A model generated the notes under the pieces. The model was not told where the DNA came from, searched no databases, and worked only from the letters and a program-made list of their open reading frames with translations. A stretch of 64,000 nt of DNA from Streptomyces sp. NBC_01317 (GTDB taxonomy: Bacteria > Actinomycetota > Actinomycetes > Streptomycetales > Streptomycetaceae), in contig NZ_CP108393.1 of the NCBI RefSeq assembly GCF_035961655.1, forward strand, positions 372,001-436,000. Direction: 5' to 3'. Shown in pieces: positions 1 through 7,558 of this stretch; the first letter of the stretch is position 1, and each line of letters opens with the position of its first letter. Position numbers and translations under genes: made by a program.

Positions 1-2
1 AG

Positions 3-326
3 CGGCTGCTCCAGGACCCCGACGCCGTTCCCGAGTGGCGGGATCTGCCCCATCGGCCGCCGGACGAGGACCCGCGGCCGGTCCCTGTCGTCCGTACGGT
101 CGAGGAGAAACTGGAATACGTGGCCGCACTCCAGGGGGTGGTCGTGCTGCCGCGCTCCACCGCCCTCTACTACACGCGCCCGGACCTCTGCCAGGTCACC
201 CTGACCGACATCGAGCCCGGCCAGGTCTGCCTGGCCTGGAGCGCCCGGAACACGGGTCCGCTGACCCTGGAATTCGCCGACCTGGCGGTGGAGATCTACG
301 CGGACGGTCCTGACCCTGTCTCCTGA
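3..326 (+). CDS. LysR-type regulator, C-terminal fragment (cut by window edge)
   Basis: The frame is open from the window edge and ends in TGA, giving about 107 residues. The tail has the look of the end of a LysR effector-binding domain as found in Streptomyces: a WRDLP segment, then VEEKLEYVAALQG, then VVLPRSTALYYTRPDLC, then a hydrophobic strand and a final acidic strand (FADLAVEIY). The DNA-binding helix-turn-helix would lie upstream, outside the window. LysR proteins usually control a neighbouring gene, but the likely target cannot be seen here. Assignment rests on pattern only; another regulator with a periplasmic-binding-like domain is possible. Confidence 0.6.
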   Translation, partial: RLLQDPDAVPEWRDLPHRPPDEDPRPVPVVRTVEEKLEYVAALQGVVVLPRSTALYYTRPDLCQVTLTDIEPGQVCLAWSARNTGPLTLEFADLAVEIYADGPDPVS

Positions 327-400
327 GCGTTCCGCCCACCCATTACCTCCGGCGTAATCGACGCTGTCCGGGACGCGAGGCAGGCTTGGGTTCACCGGGT

Positions 401-424
401 CCCGGGCGGCGCACTCCGCCCGGG
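401..424. terminator. GC-rich hairpin after the LysR fragment
   Basis: Arms CCCGGGCGG (401-409) and CCGCCCGGG (416-424) are perfectly complementary around a 6-base loop. The hairpin lies 75 bases after the LysR stop and 45 bases before the next start, so it could end LysR transcription or sit in the leader of the NTF2-like gene. There is no T-run, as is usual in this genus. Confidence 0.35.
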
Positions 425-469
425 GCCCGGGTCCCCGACCGACCGAACCTCGATGGAGGCTGATTTCCC

Positions 470-847
470 ATGTCCGTGACCCCTTACGAGACCGCCGTCA
501 CCCGTTACTTCGAGGCCTGGAACGCCCCGTCCGCCGAGGCGCGCACAAAGGCGGTCGCGGCGGCCTGGAGCGAGGACGGCGGGTACACCGATCCGCTGGT
601 GGACGTCAGCGGGCAGGAGGCGATCGCGGCCGTCGTGGCGGGGGCCAGGGAGCAGTTCCCCGGATTCACGTTCCGGCTCGCCGGGGCGGTCGACGGCCAC
701 CACGGCGTCGCACGCTTCGGCTGGGAGCTGGTCTCCGACGCGGACAGCTCCGTCCCCGTCACCGGCTCCGACGTCCTCACGCTGGCCGGGGATGGCAGGA
801 TCGACCGGGTGTACGGCTTCCTGGACCGGGTGCCGGCCGGCGCGTGA
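470..847 (+). CDS. NTF2/SnoaL-like domain protein
   Basis: 125 residues, the usual size for a single NTF2-like (SnoaL-like) alpha-beta barrel. The N-terminal helix YFEAWNAP, the AAAWSEDGGYTDPLV segment and the late GWELV and DVLTLAGDGRIDRVYGF strands match the pattern of this fold, where the pocket binds a small hydrophobic molecule or catalyses isomerisation or hydrolysis. The GDGRI-x-RVYGF ending is very typical. The ATG follows a GGAGG sequence by about 10 bases. It is a lone gene; substrate and reaction cannot be read from the sequence. Confidence 0.75.
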   Translation: MSVTPYETAVTRYFEAWNAPSAEARTKAVAAAWSEDGGYTDPLVDVSGQEAIAAVVAGAREQFPGFTFRLAGAVDGHHGVARFGWELVSDADSSVPVTGSDVLTLAGDGRIDRVYGFLDRVPAGA

Positions 848-939
848 CCGGGGCGGGGGGCGGGAGGTCCAGGACGGGCGGGAGCCGTAGGAACGTGCCT
901 CATCCCGGAGTCTTGTGAGAGCGCTCCCAGGGCGTCAGC

Positions 940-1608
940 ATGCTCCGTATGAACGTGCCTTCCGCTTCCGCCCCTTCCGCCCCTTCCGCCCCGCGCCCCG
1001 CTGTCCGCGCCTATCGCCGCGAGGATCTGCCCGCGCTGTTCGACATCTGCGTACGGACCGCGTACGAGGGCCAGGACTCACGACACCTCTACCCGGACCC
1101 GGACCTGATGCCGAGCATCTTCGCCGCTCCCTACGCCGTACTGGAGCCGGAGCTGACCTTCGTCCTGGACGACGGGCACGGTCAGGCCGTCGGATACGTC
1201 CTCGGCACGGCCGACACCGCGGCCTTCGCGCGGGCGTTCCGCTCGGTCTGGCTGCCGACGCTGACCGGCCGCTATCCGGCGCCGGCCGGCCCGCCCCGGA
1301 CACCGAGCGAGGAGATGATCGCCCTCATGCACGATCCGGAACGGCTGGTCCTGCCCGAGCTGGCCGCGTACCCCGCCCATCTCCACATCGACCTGCTCCC
1401 CGACTGGCAGCGGAAGGGCCACGGCCGGGCCCTCATGTTCCGGTTCCTCGGGGCGCTGCGGGACAGGGGGGTCGGCGCGGCCCATCTCTCGATGGTCACG
1501 GCGAACACGGCCGCCCGCGCCTTCTACGACCGGCTCGGCTTCCGGCCGATCGAGGTGCCGGATCCGGGTCCCCTCACGTATCTCGGCCGCTCGACCACGG
1601 TTGAGTAG
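940..1608 (+). CDS. GNAT-family N-acetyltransferase
   Basis: 222 residues. After a Ser/Pro/Ala-rich N-terminus of about 20 residues, the core starts at VRAYRREDLPALFDIC, and the acetyl-CoA loop is seen in LLPDWQRKGHGRALM (Q/R-x-x-G-x-G/A type). The last part, NTAARAFYDRLGFRPIEV, is the standard final GNAT strand-helix. The long spacer between the first strand and the acyl-CoA loop resembles acetyltransferases related to the C-terminal domain of O-GlcNAcase. ATG 949 is an alternative start. The acceptor is unknown. The stop lies immediately before the recombinase remnant, so the gene sits at the edge of the decayed island. Confidence 0.8.
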   Translation: MLRMNVPSASAPSAPSAPRPAVRAYRREDLPALFDICVRTAYEGQDSRHLYPDPDLMPSIFAAPYAVLEPELTFVLDDGHGQAVGYVLGTADTAAFARAFRSVWLPTLTGRYPAPAGPPRTPSEEMIALMHDPERLVLPELAAYPAHLHIDLLPDWQRKGHGRALMFRFLGALRDRGVGAAHLSMVTANTAARAFYDRLGFRPIEVPDPGPLTYLGRSTTVE

Positions 1609-1639
1609 CCGTACCCATCCGATCCCCGCGTCGGCGCTG

Positions 1640-2143
1640 GACGCCGGCCACCACCACCGAGGACATCAAGGCCGCCATCCGGACAAGCTGCCGCTGACCG
1701 GCCCGGACCTGTCCTCCGGGCGCCTCACGGCCGGCCAGGGACTGCTGAAGCACACCGTCCACCTGGACGAACTCTCCCACCGCTTCGCATCCGAGTGGCT
1801 TGCCGAGCGGTACCGCCGGTGGCCAGCGGCCACCAACACCCGCCTCCTGATCAGCCCGTAGTCCGCGTTCGACATCAACAACCCCGCCATCAGCGCCACA
1901 ATGCTCGGGAAGGTCTTCAGACGGGCCGACTTGACCATGCAGCAGGTACGCCAGGACCGGATCCTCTACGAAGCCCGCGAGCGCGAGGACCCGCTCCCGC
2001 TGATGCGGCTCTTCGGAGTGAGCGACGGCACCGCGACGCGGTACATCGCCGCAGCCCGTCCCGGAACGGACATGCGAGAGAACGTTCCGCTCACAGCCCG
2101 AGTGCACTCGCAGACGCGCTCCGACGGAGGCACGTTCTGGTAG
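1640..2143 (+). pseudogene. Remnant of a tyrosine recombinase/integrase C-terminal region
   Basis: The translated debris reads in order: TTEDIKAAI in one frame, then SSGRLTAGQGLLKHTVHLDE, then ASEWLAERYRRWPAATN and RLLIS, an in-frame amber TAG at 1859-1861, then the same frame continues with ISATMLGKVF, MQQVRQDRILYEARE and LMRLFGVSDGTATRYIAAA. This order is the C-terminal half of a family of actinobacterial site-specific recombinases/transposases that end in a helix-turn-helix-like LFGVSDGTAxRYIAAA. The N-terminal half is missing and there is at least one frame change near 1690 as well as the stop, so it is not functional. It marks past insertion of a mobile element at this point. Confidence 0.55.
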
Positions 2144-2976
2144 TCATAACAGCGCTGGTGCGAGCTCCCGCCAGGCCCGACGGGTGAAGACGGCCGACTG
2201 GTCGGCGACCACCCGCACGGCAACGTGGTCGGCGCCGGCCCGGCGGTGCTCGGCGAAGCGGACAGCAATCTCCTCCGGCCGTCCCCAGGCGAAAAGCGCG
2301 TTGATCAGCCGGTCGCTGCCACCACCGACCAGGTCCTCGGCGGTGAAGCCGGCCCGTAGCCAGGCCGCCCGATAGTTGGCCAGGTTCAGGTGGGAAGCGA
2401 GCATGGTCCTGGCCCTGGAACGGGCGGTATCGGCGTCGGCGTCGGCGTCCAGGAGGACGGTCTGCTCCAGTGCCAGCCGGTATGAGCCCGACTGACCAGA
2501 TACGGGTGCACACCCAGGGATCGTGCCGCGGCCAGCCGGGTCATCTCCGGACCGTGCGCACCGATGATGCGCGCGGTCGACGGCAAGGAAGGAGTCACCG
2601 CGTCCAACGCGTCCAGGTACGAGCGCAACGCCTGGTACGGCTTGCTGTACCGGTCGACGAAATCGGCTTGGCTGACGCCAAGTCCGACCAAGAGCCGTTT
2701 CCGTTGACCCTGCGGCAGCGCGTGGTAGGCGGCGGCCAGCTCGTCCGGCGTCCTGTCCCAGATGGACACGCACCCGGTCGCGACAGCGACGTGGTCGGTC
2801 GCGGCCAGGACCTCGGCCGCCGTGACGAGGTCTCCGCGAGGATTGCCCCCCGGGCTCCCGCCGAGCCAGATGGCTCCATAGCCGAGCTCTTCCAGCTCAG
2901 CCGCGGCATCCCGCGCCTCAGCGCGGTCTCCGTGGGTGAACGCCAAGCTCCGGACGCCCGTAGCCCCGAGATTCAT
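2144..2976 (-). pseudogene. LLM-class F420-dependent oxidoreductase, frameshifted
   Basis: Two overlapping minus-strand frames together make one luciferase-like monooxygenase of about 275 residues. The N-terminal part (from ATG 2976) reads GVRSLAFTHGD, LEELGYGAIWLGG, VAVATGCVSIWDRTP, QRKRLLVGLGVS and YLDALD, and stops making sense after GVHPYLVSRAHT. The C-terminal part resumes in another frame with LEQTVLLDADAD, then MLASHLNLANYRAAWLRAGF and AFGxPEEIA-like AWGRPEEIA, ending at TGA 2144. The shift lies near 2465-2490, next to a run of GAC/GCC hexamers coding for DADADAD, a likely slippage site. Such enzymes use F420H2 as hydride carrier. It could be a sequencing error, but it sits among other broken genes. 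Confidence 0.65.
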
Positions 2977-5033
2977 GAGAAGCCCTCCTGGTCGTGGGAC
3001 TTCCGTTGTAGTGACGTGCGAAGACCAGCAGCCCCAAAGACTCCGGCCTGTCCGGAAGCCAACCGCCAACGTCCGGATGTCGGCGGCGCCACCGAGGTTC
3101 GCGAACCCGTGCGCCTCGCGGTGTTCTCAGCACGAGGAGGGACCGCGGGCGCGCGGCGGAGCCGGCCGAGCGGCGGTATCCGGGGCTGCTCGACGTGGTG
3201 GCGGCGTGCCCCTGTTCCCGCAGACCAGTGGCTCCGAGGTGAGCTTCGCGCCGGCCGACGACCCGGGCGCCGTGGTCCGGCTCCGTATCGACGGCAAGGC
3301 GGGTACCTGGAGGGGCGGTCCTGCGAGGGCCGGTCCTGCGGAGACGCGCTGGACGAGGCCGTCGCGCGAGGCAGGGCCGGGGCGCGGGAACTGCGCCGGG
3401 TGATCTCGGCGTTCGAGAGACGTGGATACGGGATCCTCGCGGTGAGTCCGGGCCGGACCACGCCCTGGATCGCGGCGGCGCCCACCGACGCCACGATCAC
3501 GCGGGTGCTCGCGGAGGTCGGTACGGGGGTCCGGGAGTGGTCCCCGGTCCCGGAGGAGAACGGCGCGCCCGTGGCCGAACAGCTGCTGTCGGTGCACCTG
3601 GTCGACCCGGCCGTCACTGCGGAACGCCCCACCGGTGGGGGCGAATCCCCCCACGATGACGCGTCTGACCGACCCCGCGCTGCTGGCGGCGCTGTCGAGG
3701 CGCCCGTACTGCACGGCGACGTACCGCATGCGGCACGGTGTGATCGACCCGGCCGCGGGGAGCGCGTGGATGACCCGTCCGTACGCGGAGGAGGAGGAGG
3801 AGGAGTTCGGCCGGACGGTCCGGGAGGCGGTCGGCACGTGGCTGCGAACGTCTGACCCCTCAGGGGGTGGTGCTCTTTCCGTGACGAGCCGAGCGGTGAG
3901 CGGCCGTACGTGGGCGACCACGCGGTCGCCGTGACGGTGGACCTCACAGGCAACCCGGTCGGGGGCTTCCGGGTGTTGCGCGGAGCGGGCGGGCCGCTGG
4001 AACAACGGCGGCGGCAGCGGGACCCGACGGCTCCTCGGCAAAGCGTCCGGGCAGAGCCGGTCCGTACGGACAGCAACCTCTGCTGCTCTCGGGCCGAAAC
4101 GTCGCGGGGAGGACAGAGCAGTGCCGGGGTCAGTTTGCCTATCAGCCAGCTGAAACCGAGCCGAGGAGACCGGAGCCCGCCCGGCCAGCGACGCCGACCA
4201 CCAGGGCGCAAGGGCTGGTGAGTTGGCAGTCGGCTTCGTCAATGCCCCAGGAAACCCCATCGCTCACAGCTCCGTTGACGGCTGCCGAGGTGGCGACCGA
4301 TAGGCCGGTTCGTGCGAGCACGGGTCAGGTCGTACTGCCGCTGAGCAGGCTGAACCGGCCGTGCGACGGCCACGGGAAGAAGACGCACAGGGTCGGCTGC
4401 GCGTGCGTACAGGGCCTCGGCGAGTTCGGGCGTCACCCAGCCTGATCTCCGGCGAGCGTTCCAGAGTCAGCCGCCAGGCGGTCGACACCGCCCTTCCAGG
4501 CGGTGCCGCGTCCAGCGGGGTCGCCGCGAGCCACGTCCACTCGGTTCGCAATGGGGCGATGGACGCGCCATCGCGCCAGGCATGCAGGATGTCGGCGACC
4601 ACCGCGAGGTCATCGGTGCTGCACCGTGCCTCCCCACGCGCGTAACAGGCGGCGAGGGTTGGATCGAACCCGCCAACAGGATCCACCGGCTCGCCACCAA
4701 ACCCGCGACGAGCCGCCTCGCGAGCCGACGCCTCCGCCAGGCCGCCAGGCACCGTCAACTCCGGATGGAGCTCGCTCGGCATGTCACTGGAACCTTCGTT
4801 CATGCGCACAACGTAGGCCGTGGGAGTTCAGGAGCCGTGGGCGCGGGCCGCCCGATCGCACCCGCATTGCGGGACGGTGCCGCTAACAGGCCCAGGTGTG
4901 GAGCGCGTTGTCGCGGGTCGGACGCGGTGTACTCGGTGCCGTCTCCGAAAGCCTTGGGGCGGGGCATCCGTCCCGGAAAAGGCCCAAGGGGCCGCGCTGT
5001 ACGCCCTGCCCCGCGACCCCACCACGCGTTGAG
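2977..5033. other. Decayed region without an intact recognisable gene
   Basis: About 2 kb lacks a convincing intact gene. Protein-like segments appear in shifting plus-strand frames: around 3210-3310 (VPLFPQTSGSEVSF, then VVRLRIDGKAGTW), then in the next frame around 3350-3620 (DALDEAVARG, RRVISAFERRGYGILAV, APTDATITRVLAEVG, EQLLSVHLVDP), a small open frame 3656-3934 starting TRLTDPALLAAL, and a scrap near 3908-3960 (VGDHAVAVTVDLTGN). None can be assigned to a family. The frame changes suggest one or two old genes eroded by indels. On the minus strand only the frameshifted gene at 4239-4809 looks protein-like. Confidence 0.4.
4239..4809 (-). pseudogene. Hypothetical gene, frameshifted
   Basis: The minus-strand frame from 4809 has a plausible soluble protein (MPSELHPELTVPGG, FDPTLAACYARGEARCST, LAVVADILHAWRDG, TEWTWLAA, STAWRLTLERSPEIRLG), after which its composition turns to Arg/Ser-rich nonsense. 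A second frame continues sensibly from the same place with VTPELAEALYARAADPVRLL and VAVARPV, so one or two bases were probably lost or gained near 4440. The family is not recognised. ATG 4779 (MPSEL) is an alternative start. Low confidence that it was ever longer than about 190 residues. Confidence 0.35.
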
Positions 5034-5714
5034 TCACGGATGGAACCGCCACCGGCCTTCGGACACCACATCTACCTCGCCGTTCCGGACGCGGACGGCC
5101 GTCTCGTCGTCGATGAAGTAGATGGGGAAGTCCGCGCGCGCAGCGATGCGATCGGCCCAGGCGTCGTCCCGCTCGGGGAAGTCCGGCGAGTACAGGTGGG
5201 GCTTGAGGTACCAGTCGAAGAGGCCGAACGGCGGCTCCACGGTCGTCGCGCCGAGCACGTGGATGTCCGCGACGTCCCCGATGACGTCGGCGGAGTGCCC
5301 GGTGAGATTCCGGCTGAAGATCATCGATCCCGCGCTCAATCCCACGTAGACCCGGCTCTCCAGCGCCTCCAGGAAGCCGTCGACCAGGCCGTTGCCCGTG
5401 ATGCTGCGCGCGAGGTGGTAGTGATTGCCGCCGCCCACATAGATGACGTCGGCGCGGAACAGCCGGTCGAGCACCATCTGCTGGGGCAGGCCGTTCAGCT
5501 CCAGAACGTCGAACTCACGCCAGCCGAGCCCGAGGAGCCGATGCATGTCCGCGACGAGCCACCCGTGATCCCCGGGCTCGGCGACCGACGCCGTGGGAAC
5601 GTACACGAGGTTCGCCGACCCGAACGGCTTTCCCAGCATGTCCCGCAGCGCGTCCCGCAGTGTCTCGTTACGCAGACCACTCGCCGTCAACAGAAGCTCC
5701 ATCGGGCGAGCCAA
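5034..5714 (-). CDS. Peptidase S51-type (dipeptidase E-like) protein
   Basis: 226 residues, close to the usual 220-240 of the family. It belongs with the type 1 glutamine-amidotransferase-like fold used by PepE and cyanophycinase: the nucleophile elbow is GLSAGSM (Ser in G-x-S-A-G-S), preceded by the IYVGGGNHYHL loop that ends the central strand, and a C-terminal FIDDETAVRVRNGEV strand pair typical of S51 proteins. Known members cleave aspartyl dipeptides or cyanophycin-derived peptides; the substrate here cannot be fixed. ATG 5702 (MELLLTASG) is a good alternative start. It is the only intact gene left of the CRISPR array in the decayed island and is transcribed away from it. Confidence 0.75.
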   Translation of the reverse strand: MARPMELLLTASGLRNETLRDALRDMLGKPFGSANLVYVPTASVAEPGDHGWLVADMHRLLGLGWREFDVLELNGLPQQMVLDRLFRADVIYVGGGNHYHLARSITGNGLVDGFLEALESRVYVGLSAGSMIFSRNLTGHSADVIGDVADIHVLGATTVEPPFGLFDWYLKPHLYSPDFPERDDAWADRIAARADFPIYFIDDETAVRVRNGEVDVVSEGRWRFHP

Positions 5715-5839
5715 TCACGACGACCAAGCACGCGCAACGAACCCAGACTCTTCGCCACGATCATGCACGGCCGCATCAGGAGCGGCACCGTCCAGCTGGC
5801 CAACACCTGCGGGCGGGCTACGATCGGGTGAGTAGACGG

Positions 5840-5960
5840 AACGATCAAACACGCTTCACGACTACTCCAGACCAAAAGGGAACGAATGCACCTCTTGCCG
5901 GATCCGGTGAAGTTGCACGAGACCGGCAACCTCCTGCACTAACACCGCAGGTCAGGCAGT
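5840..5960 (+). promoter_or_regulatory. Putative CRISPR leader
   Basis: This stretch directly before the first repeat is visibly richer in A/T than its surroundings (for example around 5846-5885) and has no coding frame of its own. Repeat orientation and the degenerate last repeat both place the leader on this side. It ends in CGCAGGTCAGGCAGT just before repeat 1. A promoter here would transcribe the array rightwards. Confidence 0.4.
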
Positions 5961-6233
5961 CTGCTCCCCGCGCATGCGGGGATGGTCCCGCGACTCACGA
6001 CCCGCCGCTCGCTGCTGCTGGCTGCTCCCCGCGCATGCGGGGATGGTCCCGGCGCGCACACGGCGGCCGAACTGATGCCCGTCTGCTCCCCGCGCATGCG
6101 GGGATGGTCCCGCGTCGGACAGCTGGTCGCCGACGACCCAGATCTGCTCCCCGCGCATGCGGGGATGGTCCCCCGGTCGGGATTCCGGCCATCCCGGTCT
6201 TAACCTGCTCCCCGCGCATGCGGGGTGTCGACC
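5961..6233 (+). CRISPR. Orphan type I-E-like CRISPR array, 5 repeats and 4 spacers
   Basis: Five 29-bp repeats start at 5961, 6022, 6083, 6144 and 6205, separated by four 32-bp spacers (5990-6021, 6051-6082, 6112-6143, 6173-6204): an exact 61-bp period. The repeat core is CTCCCCGCGCATGCGGGGAT followed by GGTCCC; the GCGC/GCGG inner dyad forms the Cas6e-type hairpin and the pattern is that of subtype I-E. The first four repeats are identical; the last keeps its first 21 bases and then diverges (GTGTCG instead of ATGGTC), marking the leader-distal end. Repeat phase is uncertain by one base because three of the four spacers begin with G. No cas gene occurs anywhere in the window, so any activity would depend on Cas proteins encoded elsewhere. 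Confidence 0.93.
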
Positions 6234-6237
6234 GTGC

Positions 6238-6263
6238 GGGGTTCCGGCGGAGGTTGGAACCCC
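6238..6263. terminator. Hairpin between CRISPR array and secreted-protein gene
   Basis: GGGGTTCC (6238-6245) pairs perfectly with GGAACCCC (6256-6263) around a 10-base loop. It lies just after the last CRISPR repeat and 27 bases from the stop of the convergent secreted-protein gene, so it may terminate transcription from both sides. Confidence 0.5.
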
Positions 6264-6289
6264 GCGCCGTCAGCGGGGAGGAGACAGGA

Positions 6290-6580
6290 TCAGCAGGTGA
6301 CGACCTTGCCGTACGAGCCGCGGCCCCAGGTCCACTCCCACTGTTCGCCCGGCTGGTACGTGAGACACGGCGAGTCGGAACCCAGGTCGATGACGACCTT
6401 GAGGTGCATCGTCTCAGTGCACGAGTTGGTGACCTTCACGTACTTCCGGTGCTTGATGACGTCTCGCTTGACGCAGGCCGGCGCGGTTCCCCTGAGCTGG
6501 GCCTCCGAGGCGTGGGCGGCGGCGGGTGCGACGGTCAGGATGGTGGCGAATGCTGCGACCAGCAGCGTGAGTTTCTTCAT
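6290..6580 (-). CDS. Small secreted protein, alpha-amylase-inhibitor (tendamistat)-like
   Basis: From ATG 6580 (MKKLTLLVAAF) the product is 96 residues with a standard Sec signal peptide ending near AAAHA. The mature part has exactly four cysteines, with spacings of about 18, 18 and 24 residues, and central strands CTETMHLKVVIDLG and PCLTYQPGEQWEW followed by KVVTC. This layout resembles the two-disulphide beta sandwich of tendamistat-type alpha-amylase inhibitors (C-x-E-T-x-x-x-K-V-V). The inhibitory Trp-Arg-Tyr loop of true tendamistats is not evident, so it may be a secreted relative with another role. A longer frame to 6631 lacks a signal-like N-terminus and is less likely. Confidence 0.6.
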   Translation of the reverse strand: MKKLTLLVAAFATILTVAPAAAHASEAQLRGTAPACVKRDVIKHRKYVKVTNSCTETMHLKVVIDLGSDSPCLTYQPGEQWEWTWGRGSYGKVVTC

Positions 6581-6639
6581 GCCCGGACAACGACCGGCAA
6601 AATCGGAAGTCACCCTTCCGCTTTTGCCCATGAGGGCGT

Positions 6640-7250
6640 CGGCCTCGCACGGAGGATGTGGAACCCCGCCAAAGGTTGTTGCAGAAGGTTCGGTGAGGGC
6701 AGGGTGATGTGGTTTCTGGTGTGCCGCTTCAGCCGGTGAGGGTGGGTGAGGTTGTGCATGGTGGCGATGGCTTGGACGGCGTGGTGGAGGCCGTCTCTTT
6801 CCAGTTCTTCATGCGGGCGAAGGTGTGCTCGACGCGGGCTTTGACGCGTCGGTGCTCGGCGTTGTCCTCCTCCTGGGCACGCAGGAGAGGGCCGGACGTT
6901 CGTCGAGAACCAGTAGTTCCGGCCGGATGCTGCGACGGTGCGGTCGCGGACCGGGATCAGCGTGCCGTCCACGATCCACAACCGCTCCACATCGGCCACC
7001 GGCCGCGGTCCCGGATCATCCAGCGCGAGGAGCGGACCCAACCGCTGGATGATCCGGCACCCTGGCCGGGGAGATCCCGAAGAGCGGAGCCAACTGCCGC
7101 ATCGTGAGATTCGTCCGGTAGTACACCGCCGCCACCACCAGAAGCCGGTCCGGCAACGACAGACACCACGGCCCGACCCGTCGCCCCGCCCCCGCACCAC
7201 CCCCACCAACCCTTCGAACCGGCCCATCCCCCCCAACCCGTGAACGCCTC
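6640..7250 (-). pseudogene. IS5-family transposase remnant with internal deletion
   Basis: Minus-strand fragments in several frames read, in order, as an IS5-family DDE transposase: LPDRLLVVAAVYYRTNLTMR and LAPLFGIS (N-terminal helix-turn-helix), RIIQRLGPLLALDD, LWIVDGTLIPVRDRTV (first catalytic Asp), NYWFSTN, then directly DNAEHRRVKARVEHTFARMK (the catalytic Glu region) and GLHHAVQAIATMHNL. About 60-70 residues between NYxxSTN and the EHR segment are missing, which removes the second catalytic Asp, and there are at least three frame changes. It cannot be active. No clean terminal inverted repeats or target duplication were seen. Confidence 0.75.
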
Positions 7251-7558
7251 CACCCACAGTGCCTCAGCCCGGAACACCCCACCCCTACAAGAGGAATCCC
7301 CCATCCCAGACGTTGTGCGACAACCTTCCACGCAGGGCAGCAGCTCCAGGATCGTACGGCGGGAAAGTCCCGCGGCGGAGAAGCGCGGACTCGGCGACGT
7401 CACGACGCCGACGGACTCCTCGGTGAGGGACGACGCGATCGGCGCACGGCTGCCGGAAGGATCCTGACCAGCAGGATCGTTCCGGCAGCCGCCCGGCCGC
7501 GTGTCCCCGGGTGGACCCGCTCCCTGAGCGCGGGTCCGTCCGGGAACGGGCCGCCCGT
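7251..7558. other. Intergenic stretch with hairpins and a possible truncated Tat-signal start
   Basis: No intact gene. On the minus strand a GTG at 7403 opens a short frame reading TSPSPRFSAAGLSRRTILEL, which looks like the start of a twin-arginine signal peptide (S-R-R-x-I-L) but then runs into the transposase remnant; it may be the stub of a secreted-protein gene cut by the insertion. The rest is occupied by the terminator hairpins at 7448-7537. Confidence 0.35.
7448..7537 (-). terminator. Double hairpin ending the sugar-transport operon
   Basis: Arms 7448-7466 and 7472-7490 (starting GGCTGCCGGAA) match at 18 of 19 positions around a 5-base loop. A second hairpin pairs GGACCCGC (7513-7520) with GCGGGTCC (7530-7537). 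Both lie just beyond the stop of the last gene of the minus-strand operon (7559), so this is a strong factor-independent style terminator pair. Confidence 0.75.

Noticed and set aside
2470..3855. 461-residue plus-strand open frame
   Set aside because: Its first half is antisense to the broken F420 oxidoreductase. A later part (about 3350-3620) looks protein-like and is described under the decayed region, but the whole frame is not one gene.
3127..4260. 377- and 412-residue minus-strand open frames
   Set aside because: Arg/Pro/Ser-rich throughout with no hydrophobic core pattern; typical of non-coding high-GC sequence.
5952..6219. Short open frames rich in MRGEQ and PHARG or CSPRMRGW motifs
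   Set aside because: They are simply translations of the CRISPR repeats and spacers.
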